The notes under the pieces: model-generated | Database searches by the model: none | What the model was told of the DNA's origin: nothing | The model's input: the letters and a program-made list of their open reading frames with translations, nothing else | Origin: Nitrospirales bacterium LBB_01 | GTDB taxonomy: Bacteria > Nitrospirota > Thermodesulfovibrionia > Thermodesulfovibrionales > Magnetobacteriaceae | Direction of reading: 5' to 3' | NCBI GenBank assembly: GCA_004376055.2 | Contig: CP049016.1 | Span: forward strand, 806,001 to 870,000 | DNA: 64,000 bases | Shown here: piece after piece, positions 42,084 through 51,402 of the stretch | How the letters are laid out: every line of letters starts with the position of its first letter | How positions within the stretch are numbered: position 1 is the first letter of the stretch | Position numbers and translations under genes: made by a program

Positions 42084-43109
42084 ATGGTGCAAATGTTTGA
42101 CGGAAAGACAATATTAGTAACTGGGGGGACAGGGTCCTTTGGTAAGGAATTAGCAAAATTTATATTAAAAAAATATAAAGTAAAAAAACTAATAATATTT
42201 AGCAGAGATGAGTTTAAGCAGTATGAAATGTCCGCACAATTTAAAACTCCTCAGTATCCGATACGATATTTTATTGGCGATATCAGAGACCGTGAGAGGC
42301 TCTACAGGGCTTTTAACGGTGTTGATTATGTAATACATGCTGCCGCTATGAAACACGTTTTAGCTGCCGAGTATAATCCTCTTGAGGTGGTTAAGACAAA
42401 CATAATAGGGGCTGAAAATATTGTTGACGCAGCTATAGATAACGGTGTGAAAAAAGTTATAGCGCTCTCTACCGATAAGGCGGTGAGTCCGCTAAATCTG
42501 TACGGCGCCACTAAGCTTGCAATGGAAAAGATTTTTGTGGCAGCGGGCGCTTATGTTGGCGGAAAGGACACTAAGTTTTCCATAGTGCGGTACGGCAACG
42601 TGGTAGGAAGCAGAGGGAGTGTTGTCCCTCTTTTTCATAAACTCATTAGGTCTGGAATTAAGGAATTACCCATAACCGATGAACGTATGACGCGGTTTTG
42701 GATAACAATGGAGGAGTCGGTTGAGCTGGTTTTGGAGGCGCTTGATGAGTCGGTTGGGGGTGAGGTGTTTGTTCCAAAAATTCCAAGCATGAAAATTACA
42801 GATTTGGCAAAGGCTGTTTGCGGCGACTGTAAGTTTAAGTTTTCGGGTGTGAGACCGGGTGAGAAAATCCACGAGACCCTTATCTCTGAGGATGAGGCAC
42901 GCACAACAATAGAGTACCAACCGCACGGCAGGGATATGTATGTAATCGTGCCGCACATGAACTTTGAGTCTAAAGCTACTGCTAAATACAGAGGATTTAA
43001 AAGACTCAAGGAGGACTTCACATATAGGAGCGACACAAATGACGCATGGCTTACCATTGAACAGATGCGAACCTATATTGAAGGTTTGATTAAAAATAAT
43101 AACATATGA
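42084..43109 (+). CDS. pseB: UDP-GlcNAc 4,6-dehydratase (inverting), PseB
   Basis: First enzyme of pseudaminic acid synthesis: removes water from UDP-GlcNAc and inverts C5. Extended short-chain dehydrogenase of 341 aa with ILVTGGTGSFGKELAK nucleotide motif, FSRDEFKQYEM, HAAAMKHV and STDKAVSPLNLYGATK (the Tyr is replaced in the usual way for this group by the DKA motif). ERMTRFWITMEE is also characteristic. Start at ATG 42084, or ATG 42093. Overlaps pseC as ATGA. Confidence 0.93.
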   Translation: MVQMFDGKTILVTGGTGSFGKELAKFILKKYKVKKLIIFSRDEFKQYEMSAQFKTPQYPIRYFIGDIRDRERLYRAFNGVDYVIHAAAMKHVLAAEYNPLEVVKTNIIGAENIVDAAIDNGVKKVIALSTDKAVSPLNLYGATKLAMEKIFVAAGAYVGGKDTKFSIVRYGNVVGSRGSVVPLFHKLIRSGIKELPITDERMTRFWITMEESVELVLEALDESVGGEVFVPKIPSMKITDLAKAVCGDCKFKFSGVRPGEKIHETLISEDEARTTIEYQPHGRDMYVIVPHMNFESKATAKYRGFKRLKEDFTYRSDTNDAWLTIEQMRTYIEGLIKNNNI

Positions 43110-44272
43110 CTGCCTTCATTCCCTACGGCAGACAGCTAATTCAAGATGACGATATAGAAGCAGTGCTGGAAACCCTGAGGAGTGATTTTATCACTCAGGG
43201 ACCTCGTGTTGCAGAATTTGAAGAGGCGCTGTCGTCTTACTGCGAAGCTAAGTACGCAGTGGTTTTTAACTCAGGCACATCAGCCCTTCATGCTGCATAC
43301 TTTGCCGCTGGTTTAAGAGCCGGAGATGAGTTTATAACAAGTCCGATTACCTTTTCCGCTACGGCTACGGCTGGTATTTTAACCGGCGCAAGGGCTGTGT
43401 TTGCTCCTGTTGAACCGGATACCGGAAATTTGGATGTGTCACAACTTTCAAATCTTATCGCGCCCAGAACAAAACTCATAGTCCCTGTGCATTTTGCAGG
43501 GCATCCGGTTAATGTTGAAGCTCTCTTTGCTGTGATTAAGGGAGGCTCTATCGTTATAGTGGAGGATGCCTGTCACGCTCTTGGCACTTTGTATAAAGAC
43601 AGGATAGATGGGAACTGGCAGAAAGTTGGAGCGCTTAAACACTCTCACATGTGCGCCTTTAGTTTTCATCCGGTTAAGGCAATTACCACAGGTGAGGGCG
43701 GTGCTGTTACCACAAATGATGTGTCATACTATAAGAAACTAAAACTATTTGGCAACCACGGCATAACTAAACTCTCCGATAATTTTATTAATCCAGAGCG
43801 CGCTCCCTGGTACTATGAGATGCAAACCATTGGTCTTAACTATCGGATGACTGACATTCAAGCCGCACTTGGCATATCGCAGCTGAGAAAGCTGGATGTT
43901 TTTATAGAGCGGAGACGCTCTATCGCTAATACCTATAATAACGCTTTTGCCGCTAACCGGTATTTTTATTTGCCCCCTGAGAGAGATTACGCAAAATCAT
44001 CATATCACCTCTACCATATAAGACTTAAAGATGAATATTTTCAGAGAAAACTTGACATATTTAATAAATTGAGAGCACTTGGACTTGGCGTTCAATGTCA
44101 TTACATTCCGGTCTATAGACATCCGTACTACAGCGCACTTCAGTATAAAAGCATAGAGAGCGCCGAGGATTTTTATAGCAGGGAGATTTCAATTCCCATA
44201 TTTCCTGCAATGAGTGACGCCGATGTTCAATTTGTAATAGAAAAAGTGTTTGAAACGTTTGAAGGGATTTAG
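43106..44272 (+). CDS. pseC: UDP-4-amino-4,6-dideoxy-altrosamine transaminase, PseC
   Basis: PLP-dependent aminotransferase, second step of pseudaminic acid synthesis, 388 aa. DegT/DnrJ/EryC1 fold with VVFNSGTSALHAAYFAAG, the cofactor Asp in VEDACHALG and the PLP-lysine in FHPVKAITTGEGG. NYRMTDIQAALGISQL is another family block. Coupled to pseB by overlapping start and stop. Confidence 0.93.
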   Translation: MTAFIPYGRQLIQDDDIEAVLETLRSDFITQGPRVAEFEEALSSYCEAKYAVVFNSGTSALHAAYFAAGLRAGDEFITSPITFSATATAGILTGARAVFAPVEPDTGNLDVSQLSNLIAPRTKLIVPVHFAGHPVNVEALFAVIKGGSIVIVEDACHALGTLYKDRIDGNWQKVGALKHSHMCAFSFHPVKAITTGEGGAVTTNDVSYYKKLKLFGNHGITKLSDNFINPERAPWYYEMQTIGLNYRMTDIQAALGISQLRKLDVFIERRRSIANTYNNAFAANRYFYLPPERDYAKSSYHLYHIRLKDEYFQRKLDIFNKLRALGLGVQCHYIPVYRHPYYSALQYKSIESAEDFYSREISIPIFPAMSDADVQFVIEKVFETFEGI

Positions 44273-44277
44273 TTTAA

Positions 44278-45414
44278 GTGGCGGCAACTAAACAACGAGC
44301 GGCTGCTTTTGTTCCAGTCAGACTAAGCTCAAGCAGACTGCCCGAAAAACATCTTAAGTTAATTGGTACAAGACTCCTTATTTCATGGGTAATACATAGG
44401 CTTAAGGCGGCTCATGAGCTTGATGAGATAGTAATCTGCACGACCTCGGAAAAACAAAATGAGAAACTGAAAGAGATTACCGATTTAGAGCATGTATCGC
44501 TTTTTGTTTATGACGGAAATCCTGACGATGTTGTAGGGAGGTTGACTGCTGCCTCAGTTAAACATAACGCTGATATATGTGTATTGGCAAGCGGAGACTG
44601 CCCGCTTCTAAGCAGCGAGACAATAGACTTAATGGTAAGAATGCTTAAGGAAAATCCTGAAGCAGATAACGTATTATTTTCAGATATTGACGGTAGGTTA
44701 CCCATACATGAGGGTATAATAGTGTCCAGACGGACACTGTGGGAGCTTGCCGATAAATTTTCAGATACACCCGCCTTAAGGGAGCATCAGTTTCCAGTTT
44801 TTTTAAGAAACGTCTATCCTGATAAATTTTCTCACATAAAAAATATTTATGTGAGAGATGATGATATTTTTTATAGCATAAGCCATCGCATCTCTATTGA
44901 CACACCGGATGATCTAAAATTCATAAACAGGCTCTACACTATGTTGCAAACAGCAGGAGAAGAGTTTAATTTAAGAAATGCAATCGCCGCCATTTTCAAA
45001 AACCCTGATATTGTCAATATTAATAAACACGTTTACCGGAAAACCCTTGAGGATGTGACAGTCAGAGTTGTTTTTTTTGTTGCTGGTGACAACAACCATC
45101 TACAACTATCCATTGAGGTTGCCGATGTTTTAGTTAACAGATACGGCATAGGGGTAAGGGTTTTAACTTTTGATGAGTCATCAAAAAAGATTATAGAAGA
45201 GAGCGGCTTAAGGGCGGATGTTTCGGCTGCCGATAGACTTGTGGATTTTCATAAGGAATTTCCATTTAATGCAGTTGTTATTGACACTGACAGTAATACT
45301 CATAAGCTTATAGATTCAATCAAAAAATCTGTTAATGCTAAGGTCATAATACTATCAGAGCATGGCGGGGCAGAGAACTCTGCTAAAGAAATATTTCAGG
45401 TTTTGGGAAACTAA
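44278..45414 (+). CDS. PseF-like cytidylyltransferase fused to a half PseG-like domain
   Basis: Protein of 378 aa beginning at GTG 44278. Residues 1-235 are a nucleotidyltransferase related to CMP-pseudaminate synthase PseF and SpsF (FVPVRLSSSRLPEKHLKLIG; VLASGDCPLLSSETID). The C-terminal 120 residues start a new fold (VVFFVAGDNNHLQLSIEVAD) that resembles only the N-terminal half of the UDP-sugar hydrolase PseG, with a His in the expected place but without the flanking glycines. PseG is normally about 340 aa, so this domain is truncated. Five bases after pseC. pseH and pseI are not in the window. Confidence 0.75.
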   Translation: MAATKQRAAAFVPVRLSSSRLPEKHLKLIGTRLLISWVIHRLKAAHELDEIVICTTSEKQNEKLKEITDLEHVSLFVYDGNPDDVVGRLTAASVKHNADICVLASGDCPLLSSETIDLMVRMLKENPEADNVLFSDIDGRLPIHEGIIVSRRTLWELADKFSDTPALREHQFPVFLRNVYPDKFSHIKNIYVRDDDIFYSISHRISIDTPDDLKFINRLYTMLQTAGEEFNLRNAIAAIFKNPDIVNINKHVYRKTLEDVTVRVVFFVAGDNNHLQLSIEVADVLVNRYGIGVRVLTFDESSKKIIEESGLRADVSAADRLVDFHKEFPFNAVVIDTDSNTHKLIDSIKKSVNAKVIILSEHGGAENSAKEIFQVLGN

Positions 45415-45478
45415 GGTAAAGATTAGTCGCAGACGGCACATGGGGAAAACACCCCAACCCGCAAAGGAAAGAAAAAAA

Positions 45479-45516
45479 TCAAATCTGCGAAAATCTGCGT
45501 AATCTGCGGATAAAAT
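45479..45516 (+). repeat. ATCTGCG repeat element, partial copy
   Basis: Three ATCTGCG units in 38 bases (CGAAAATCTGCGTAATCTGC core), downstream of the PseF-like gene. It is shared, with small changes, with the right half of the element at 54087-54148. The remaining spacer to 45633 has a TATAAT at about 45576 but no matching -35 box. Confidence 0.7.
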
Positions 45517-45633
45517 TCTTATTAAGTATCTTTTACTTATAAGTTCTTATGATGCAATAACTCCGCCTAATCTGTTATAATATCGCAGTTTTGGGGTGAT
45601 TAAAATAAATGTCATTATCAGGTAATTATTATA

Positions 45634-48600
45634 ATGGAAAGACTGCTTAGCCTTCTGGATAAATTAGACGCATCATCTGTATATTTTTTAGCGTCTAAAC
45701 AAACGTTGACCTATGCTTTCAGACGGTATGAAAATAACGGAGTGAATGAGATACAATGGAATAAAGACAAAACAACGCTCTCTCTGGATGTTCTTGGATT
45801 TCCTTCCGTCAACGTTCAAATTTGTGAAAAAGACGGCGCACTTACCTATAAATGCGATTGTGACTTCAATCATGCCTATCATAGCTGTGATCACATAATA
45901 TGCTCAATAATTACGATTAAAAACCTGTTAAACCCTAACTTGTATAAGCTAAAAAATAAAAGTATAAGCAAAAAAAGAGACTATCTGTATAGTCGCCTAT
46001 TTGAAGAAAATCCCATAGAAGATTCCCCTGCAATCAATTATGCTGTAGAGTTTGAATATAACAGAAACTACCCCTGTGGATATATTACAATAAACGCTCA
46101 AAAATACGATCACAGATACGGTTTACCCGCAGATGCGCCCCCTGAGATACGCCAATTTCTTAAAATAAATTATAATAGCATGGAAACATTTTACCATGTT
46201 TTCAGACAAAAAGATTACAAAGTATCTCTCAATTTAAGGCACCATGATAAAGTAATACCAATAAGTTTTGACGACGGACGTATCTACAAACCATGTGTTG
46301 AATTTGGCTATACCGGGGGCAAGGTGTTTTTTAAGCTGCTTTGCTCATTAGACCCTGATGAGGCAAAGAGCCTGCTTGTGATGGGTGATTTTATAGTAAA
46401 TACAGCTACAAATATGATAACACCAATCTCTGATACAAAAGGTCTCAATTATTGGAAACAATTAAAAAACACCTTTGATAAAAAAAGGTGGAACCCTCAT
46501 CAGAAGCGCTCAGATATTTTTAGCGGCTCAGATGTTATCAGCGACAATATTGTGGAAATACCGATGCAGACTTTTCAAAACAGTGTGTTTAGATTTTCGG
46601 CACTCAATCAGGACACGTTAGTGTATGATTCTCTCTTGTTTACAATAAACGGTGGATTTGTTGATCTTAAAACCACTCCTCCTCCTAAATACAGAATTTC
46701 GGCAGATGAGGATAAAGCGGGATACTCGTTAACTGCCTCTGGTGTTACAGAGGGTTCAACCTTCACTCCGGCAATACACCCATTTGAGTTTTTTTATGTA
46801 TATATGCCGGCAGGACTTAACTCTCAAAAAAAACGAAATATCATATATCAAACATTCATAGCTCTATTTTCTGAAAAAACTAAAAAGGAGAAAACTGACC
46901 TTATAAAAAAAATGATTTCAGAGGAGACATTTGGAAAGCACAAATATGTCAGAGAAGCTCGCAAACTTTTAAAAAGTTATATTGAAATGAATTTTGAAAA
47001 CCTACAGCTGATTTTTCAAAATAATCAATGGGCTGTAGTGCCGATAGACATAAGGAATCAGCTGCCTCTTTTTAGCGTTCCATATGAATTATTCGGTTTG
47101 AAGATATTTGAAAGTATTGCAGAGCCAGGCAACATGTGGGTGGAAAAGCAGGATTTCACACCTAAAGTGCCAGAGCTGTTACAAGCACTCATGGAAAAAG
47201 GTGTGGAGTTATTAATAAACAATCAGGCGGTTTTACTGACAAGCTGGGATTTTGAAGTTAATGTAACCAAAAAAGCGATAGACTGGTTTGAGATAAAACA
47301 GGAAATCAGATACCACGGCAATCTGATAACCAAACAGATGCTCAAAGAGGCCCTAAGCGGTGTGGTCAGACACGGTGGTGCCATACATTTCCTTGATGAG
47401 ACAACTCTTAAAAATCTCACAAAGCTCTCTAAACTTTTAAAGGAGGACTCACGAAAGGAAATTGTAACGATACCGAGGCTCCAGATATTTGATCTGTTGT
47501 CACTAAGGAAAACAAACATAAAAGTGACACTGCCAAAAGAAGAAGAGGAGATTATTAAGAGACTGTTAAGTTTTGAGTCGATAGCGCCAAAAAATGTACC
47601 AGCAAAGCTTAAGGCAAAGCTGAGACAGTACCAAAAGGATGGTTTCAGCTGGCTGTCGTTTCTCTATGAGCACAGATTTGGAGCATGTCTTGCCGATGAT
47701 ATGGGACTTGGTAAGACGGTTCAGGCTATTGCGCTTCTTGCTGCCGTAAAAGAGGGAATCATAGCTACTGGCAGCTCATCTGCTGTTAATCTTGTAATAG
47801 TACCTCCAACCCTCCTGTTTAACTGGGAAAGTGAGCTGGAGCGTTTTTATCCTGACCTCAAGATATATTTGTACCGCGGTAAGGACAGAGATACCAATTT
47901 TGAAGGCTTTGATATAGTGTTGACATCGTATGCGCTGATTCGCAGAGATATAGAAAAGCTAAGCGCTCTGCGGTTTAATATAATAGTGTTTGACGAGGCT
48001 CAGATGATAAAAAATATCTATGCCGATACGACAGGGGCTGTGCGCAAACTTAACGCTTATTTTAAACTTGGGCTTACGGGTACTCCGCTTGAAAATCACA
48101 TCGGTGAGTACTACTCGATAATGGACTTACTGCTGCCAGGTCTTCTGGGCCAGTATCGGCAATACAGGGGCACGATAGCTAATGACGCTATGGAGTCTCT
48201 GATATTTGCCACCCGTCCATTTGTACTGAGGCGTACTAAAGACAAAATACTTAAAGAGCTGCCGCCAAAGGTGGAAAGCGACGTGTATCTATCGTTAACG
48301 GAAAGCCAAAAGGCACTTTACAATAAGACTGTGGAAAACGTGAAAAAGACAGTGACTGAGGCGTATGAAAACAAGCCTGAATCACAGGCAAAGATAATAG
48401 CTCTTACAGCTTTGCTTAGGCTGCGTCAGGTCTGTTTGTCATCGCGGTTATTGTTGCCTGTTCAGAAGGAGAAATCGCCCAAGATAGAGTTTTTAGTAGA
48501 TAAAACTACAGAGCTTATGGAGGAGGGGCACAGCTGCCTTGTTTTTTCGCAATTCACTGCTTTTTTGGATTTAATTGAGGCGCGTCTCAAAGAGCTTGAC

Positions 48601-48999
48601 TGTAAACTTTTCCGGTTAGACGGTGAAACAACTGTCATAAAGCGCAAAAAGATAGTGGAGGATTTTCAAAACTCAGAGACGCCGTCCATATTTTTGCTTA
48701 GTTTAAAAGCCGGCGGGCAGGGATTGAATCTAACGAGGGCAACCTATGTGTTTCATATGGATCCGTGGTGGAATCCGGCAGTAGAAAATCAAGCGTCGGA
48801 CAGAGCGCATCGCATCGGGCAAAAAAACAAGGTTATTATCACACGTCTTATCATGCAGCACACCGTGGAGGAGAAAATAATGCACCTGAAAAAGCGAAAA
48901 TCCGACATATATAACGCTATCATGGACCCAGCCACCGTGTCAGATAAAGTGGTGCTCTCTAAAAAAGATTTTGAATATATTTTAAATGTTACTGTGTAG
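45634..48999 (+). CDS. SWIM zinc finger SNF2-family helicase
   Basis: DNA-dependent ATPase of the Swi2/Snf2 (bacterial RapA/HepA-like) group, 1121 aa. A SWIM zinc finger sits near the start (CDCDFNHAYHSCDH, C74-C76-C85-H87). Residues about 660-1110 hold the motor: LRQYQKDGFSWLSFL, Walker A DDMGLGKT near 690, DEAQ box near 786, LTGTPLENH, and the C-terminal helicase motifs SLKAGGQGLNLT and QASDRAHRIGQ. The 550 residues between are unassigned. It probably remodels protein-DNA or RNA polymerase complexes. No partner nuclease or methylase is adjacent, so no defence role is evident. Confidence 0.92.
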   Translation: MERLLSLLDKLDASSVYFLASKQTLTYAFRRYENNGVNEIQWNKDKTTLSLDVLGFPSVNVQICEKDGALTYKCDCDFNHAYHSCDHIICSIITIKNLLNPNLYKLKNKSISKKRDYLYSRLFEENPIEDSPAINYAVEFEYNRNYPCGYITINAQKYDHRYGLPADAPPEIRQFLKINYNSMETFYHVFRQKDYKVSLNLRHHDKVIPISFDDGRIYKPCVEFGYTGGKVFFKLLCSLDPDEAKSLLVMGDFIVNTATNMITPISDTKGLNYWKQLKNTFDKKRWNPHQKRSDIFSGSDVISDNIVEIPMQTFQNSVFRFSALNQDTLVYDSLLFTINGGFVDLKTTPPPKYRISADEDKAGYSLTASGVTEGSTFTPAIHPFEFFYVYMPAGLNSQKKRNIIYQTFIALFSEKTKKEKTDLIKKMISEETFGKHKYVREARKLLKSYIEMNFENLQLIFQNNQWAVVPIDIRNQLPLFSVPYELFGLKIFESIAEPGNMWVEKQDFTPKVPELLQALMEKGVELLINNQAVLLTSWDFEVNVTKKAIDWFEIKQEIRYHGNLITKQMLKEALSGVVRHGGAIHFLDETTLKNLTKLSKLLKEDSRKEIVTIPRLQIFDLLSLRKTNIKVTLPKEEEEIIKRLLSFESIAPKNVPAKLKAKLRQYQKDGFSWLSFLYEHRFGACLADDMGLGKTVQAIALLAAVKEGIIATGSSSAVNLVIVPPTLLFNWESELERFYPDLKIYLYRGKDRDTNFEGFDIVLTSYALIRRDIEKLSALRFNIIVFDEAQMIKNIYADTTGAVRKLNAYFKLGLTGTPLENHIGEYYSIMDLLLPGLLGQYRQYRGTIANDAMESLIFATRPFVLRRTKDKILKELPPKVESDVYLSLTESQKALYNKTVENVKKTVTEAYENKPESQAKIIALTALLRLRQVCLSSRLLLPVQKEKSPKIEFLVDKTTELMEEGHSCLVFSQFTAFLDLIEARLKELDCKLFRLDGETTVIKRKKIVEDFQNSETPSIFLLSLKAGGQGLNLTRATYVFHMDPWWNPAVENQASDRAHRIGQKNKVIITRLIMQHTVEEKIMHLKKRKSDIYNAIMDPATVSDKVVLSKKDFEYILNVTV

Positions 49000-49016
49000 T
49001 TTCGTAATTATTTATA

Positions 49017-49355
49017 TCAAACGTCAGATAATTTTTCCTCCAAAGCTTTTTGAACAAGTTGATTCAGGGGTATCCCTGTCAAAGTAGCCCTCTCAATTGC
49101 TTTTCTGTGTAACTCCATTGGTATCCTTACGTTAAAGCTGCCCTTGTAAGAGCGCTCAGGTTTCTTGCCTGTGTCTTTACAAATGTTTTCATAGTCATCA
49201 ACAGCCTCATGGAATGCTTTTGCCAGCTCTGTTACACTTTGTCCTTCAAATGTTACAAGATCGCTTATGCCCTCAAGCTTTCCGTGAAATGTCATATCGG
49301 CAGCGCTAAAGCGCACAGAGCCGATAAAAGTTTTATACGATAATACGTCTTTCAT
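49017..49355 (-). CDS. hicB: HicB-family antitoxin with ribbon-helix-helix tail
   Basis: 112-aa antitoxin. The first 70 residues carry the HicB fold (SYKTFIGSVRFSAADMTFHG, SVTELAKAFHEAVDDYEN) and the end is a ribbon-helix-helix DNA-binding segment (FNVRIPMELHRKAIERA, IPLNQLVQKALEEKL), so this one should also repress its own promoter. ATG 49355 follows GGGGGG at proper distance; the longer frame to 49394 lies within the toxin gene. One base separates it from the toxin stop codon. Confidence 0.9.
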   Translation of the reverse strand: MKDVLSYKTFIGSVRFSAADMTFHGKLEGISDLVTFEGQSVTELAKAFHEAVDDYENICKDTGKKPERSYKGSFNVRIPMELHRKAIERATLTGIPLNQLVQKALEEKLSDV

Positions 49356-49356
49356 T

Positions 49357-49611
49357 CTATCCCCCCATTTTATGTAATGATGTTTCAATGTCATCTAACT
49401 GATACAGCTTAAGCTCAGGGTTTGGATGCGGTTTGTGCAGTCTTATTATGTGCCCAGCATTACGGTTTATAAAGGCAACTCTTGAGCCTGAGGTTTTGCC
49501 TGACTTTATAGCCTCATAGTTAAAACCTCTGAGAAGCCTATCAAGCTCATCAAAAGTAAAGTCCTTGGGTTTTGACAAAAATCTCTGCAGTAATTTTTCC
49601 GCCTTTCCCAT
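49357..49611 (-). CDS. hicA: HicA-family toxin (second HicAB locus)
   Basis: 84-aa partner toxin of the adjacent HicB. FDELDRLLRGFNYEAIKSGK, VAFINRNAGHIIRLHKPHPN with the catalytic His, and ELKLYQLDDIETSL fit the HicA group with a longer N-terminus than the copy at 19005. Here toxin precedes antitoxin, the classic order. The C-terminus is convergent with nothing; the pair stands alone between the helicase and nfi. Confidence 0.85.
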   Translation of the reverse strand: MGKAEKLLQRFLSKPKDFTFDELDRLLRGFNYEAIKSGKTSGSRVAFINRNAGHIIRLHKPHPNPELKLYQLDDIETSLHKMGG

Positions 49612-49695
49612 GACTTTATTGTATCAAAAAGACAAACTTTTTGCAACTATTTTTTAGTGACATATTACGCTTAGGATTAGCTTATCCAATATAAA

Positions 49696-50319
49696 TTAAG
49701 TTTTTCCCAATCCTTCTAACTTTTTGAAGGCTGCCAAATTATGGGCGCACCTTGTCGGCTGCGGCAGTCTGTAGTTAGTTGTACATTCAAGCACGATTCT
49801 AACTGAATCGTCAAAATCCACAAGATGGCCGGGTGAAATAAAAAGCGGTTTCACATTGTTACGGCTCCTTAGCACTGTGCCAACTCTTTTTGTGCCGTTC
49901 AGAAGCTCAGAAGTGCTGCCCTTTATAGTGTCCGGCTTAATATAGTTTCCGATGAGCCTTGACTTAGCGCACCCTATTGTCGGTAGCCCCATTAAAACTC
50001 CAATGTGTGAGGCAAGCCCCAAACCTCTTGGATGCGCTATCCCCTGGCCGTCAACCAGTATAATGTCAGGTGGAGTAGCAAGCGCTCTCAGAGCGTCAAT
50101 CATTGCCGGAGCCTCCCTAAATGACAGAAAACCCGGAATGTATGGAAATTCTACTTTTCTTATCACAGCTTTTTCATCTATCTTCTGAAGCTGTCTTTGT
50201 GAGGTTTTCTCATTGGTTGCAACCTCAAACAAACAAGCTGCGGCTATTATAGTGTCATCTATGAATGCCGCATCAACGCCGGCAATGTATCTAAGCGTAC
50301 CCTTAAAGGGTTGTAACAC
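49696..50319 (-). CDS. nfi: Endonuclease V, 5' end frameshifted
   Basis: Repairs deaminated bases by cutting the second bond 3' to inosine. The open frame gives 207 aa starting at GTG 50319 with YIAGVDAAF (metal Asp), YIPGFLSFREAP (wedge and Glu), VDGQGIAHPRGLG (Asp) and PEPTR-like QPTRCAHNL (His). But codons just upstream of the GTG, in the same frame, read VQIELSKSI, matching the normal N-terminus of the family, and then hit a stop. ATG 50366, coupled as ATGA to the upstream gene, is in another frame. A one-base loss at about 50347 would join them. It may be a real frameshift or a sequencing error. The core enzyme is otherwise complete. Confidence 0.85.
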   Translation of the reverse strand: MLQPFKGTLRYIAGVDAAFIDDTIIAAACLFEVATNEKTSQRQLQKIDEKAVIRKVEFPYIPGFLSFREAPAMIDALRALATPPDIILVDGQGIAHPRGLGLASHIGVLMGLPTIGCAKSRLIGNYIKPDTIKGSTSELLNGTKRVGTVLRSRNNVKPLFISPGHLVDFDDSVRIVLECTTNYRLPQPTRCAHNLAAFKKLEGLGKT

Positions 50320-50362
50320 TATTGATTTGGATAACTCAATCTGAACGCAGCCTCAGAAATTT

Positions 50363-51010
50363 TCATTTTACATAATCTTTTATCAATGATTTCCATAGCA
50401 GATAACCGCTGCCATTTAGATGTAAACCATCTACCGTGTATGTAACGTTAAGCTGCCCGGTTGTCGGCATTACAAAGTGCTTGTGTAAGTCAATGTATTT
50501 TATATTTGAATTGTTAAGTTTTGACACCATTTCTCTTAGTGCCGTATTTAGTTTGACAATTTCCTTATTAATTTCAGCGCTCTGTACGAAATCATCAGAG
50601 ACGACAGGCAGTGTGCTTTGTACATATATTTTTGTTTTACTTGACTTAGTTAAAAGAGTGTCCAGAATTTTTTTGTAGTTACTTAAAATTGTTTCTGCTT
50701 TTTGTTTGTGAAGGATATCATTTACACCAATCATTATAAATACCGTTTTAGGTTTCATCTCTATTATCTGATTTACTCGCTGCAACAGTCCCTCAGAAGT
50801 ATCTCCGCCAATTCCTCTGTTTTTTATTGCCCTGTCTGAAAACAACTCGCTCCACTCACAGAAGTGCGTTATGCTGTCACCAAAGAAAACAATACTGTCA
50901 TTGTCCTTTGGCAGTACATCAAAGACGGTGGTTCTCGTTTCCTGAAACGTAAAACCAGTTAGAAAAAAATATAAGGATATAAGGAGAAATATCCTTAAAG
51001 ACTTATACAT
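50363..51010 (-). CDS. Secreted SGNH/GDSL-type hydrolase
   Basis: Esterase-type enzyme of 215 aa with an N-terminal signal peptide (IFLLISLYFFLTGFTF), so it acts outside the inner membrane. All four SGNH blocks are present: FFGDSITHF (Ser), RGIGGDTSEG (Gly), IGVNDILH (Asn) and DGLHLNGSG (Asp and His). Substrate could be a lipid, an acetylated polysaccharide or peptidoglycan; the sequence does not tell. Its stop overlaps the ATG at 50366 that belongs to endonuclease V. Confidence 0.88.
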   Translation of the reverse strand: MYKSLRIFLLISLYFFLTGFTFQETRTTVFDVLPKDNDSIVFFGDSITHFCEWSELFSDRAIKNRGIGGDTSEGLLQRVNQIIEMKPKTVFIMIGVNDILHKQKAETILSNYKKILDTLLTKSSKTKIYVQSTLPVVSDDFVQSAEINKEIVKLNTALREMVSKLNNSNIKYIDLHKHFVMPTTGQLNVTYTVDGLHLNGSGYLLWKSLIKDYVK

Positions 51011-51150
51011 GCATCCTCCTTGCAGACACCTTAAAAAACTGTAAACATCATCGTCAGATTACCACAAGTTTTAGAAAAATGCAAAAGCTATCTTCAGAGA
51101 ATATTCGTTACTTGCTTTGATGTTGTATAATAAATGAAAGGATTTGACAT

Positions 51151-51402
51151 ATGGATATTAAATTAACAAAACATGCGGCTGGAAAGATAAGACAGAGAGG
51201 TATCAAAACAGAAGATATAGACTGTGTCGTTAATGAGCCGTTATTTGTCGAATTCGATAGGTTTGATAACACATTAAAGCATTTTGTTGGATTTGTAAAC
51301 GATAAGTATTTGAGGGTTATTGGAAGGAACGTTTCGGAGGAAACACTTTTAATTATCAGTGTATTTTACGACAGACGTTTAAAAAGCAGGAGGGAGCAGT
51401 GA
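51151..51402 (+). CDS. DUF4258-type small protein, probable toxin
   Basis: 83-aa protein with KLTKHAAGKIRQRGIKTEDI near the start and LRVIGRNVSEETLLIISVFYDRR later, as in DUF4258 proteins, which share the RelE-like strand pattern. TATAAT occurs about 25 bases before the start and AAAGGA gives a ribosome site. It is coupled to a DUF2283 gene by TGATG. Toxin activity is inferred from this common pairing. Confidence 0.75.
   Translation: MDIKLTKHAAGKIRQRGIKTEDIDCVVNEPLFVEFDRFDNTLKHFVGFVNDKYLRVIGRNVSEETLLIISVFYDRRLKSRREQ

Noticed and set aside
42452-42478. Second sigma-28-like sequence, AAAAGTTA-N11-ACCGATAA, inside pseB
   Set aside because: It lies within coding sequence, and ACCGATAAG encodes the conserved STDKA motif of this enzyme family, so the match is explained by protein constraint.
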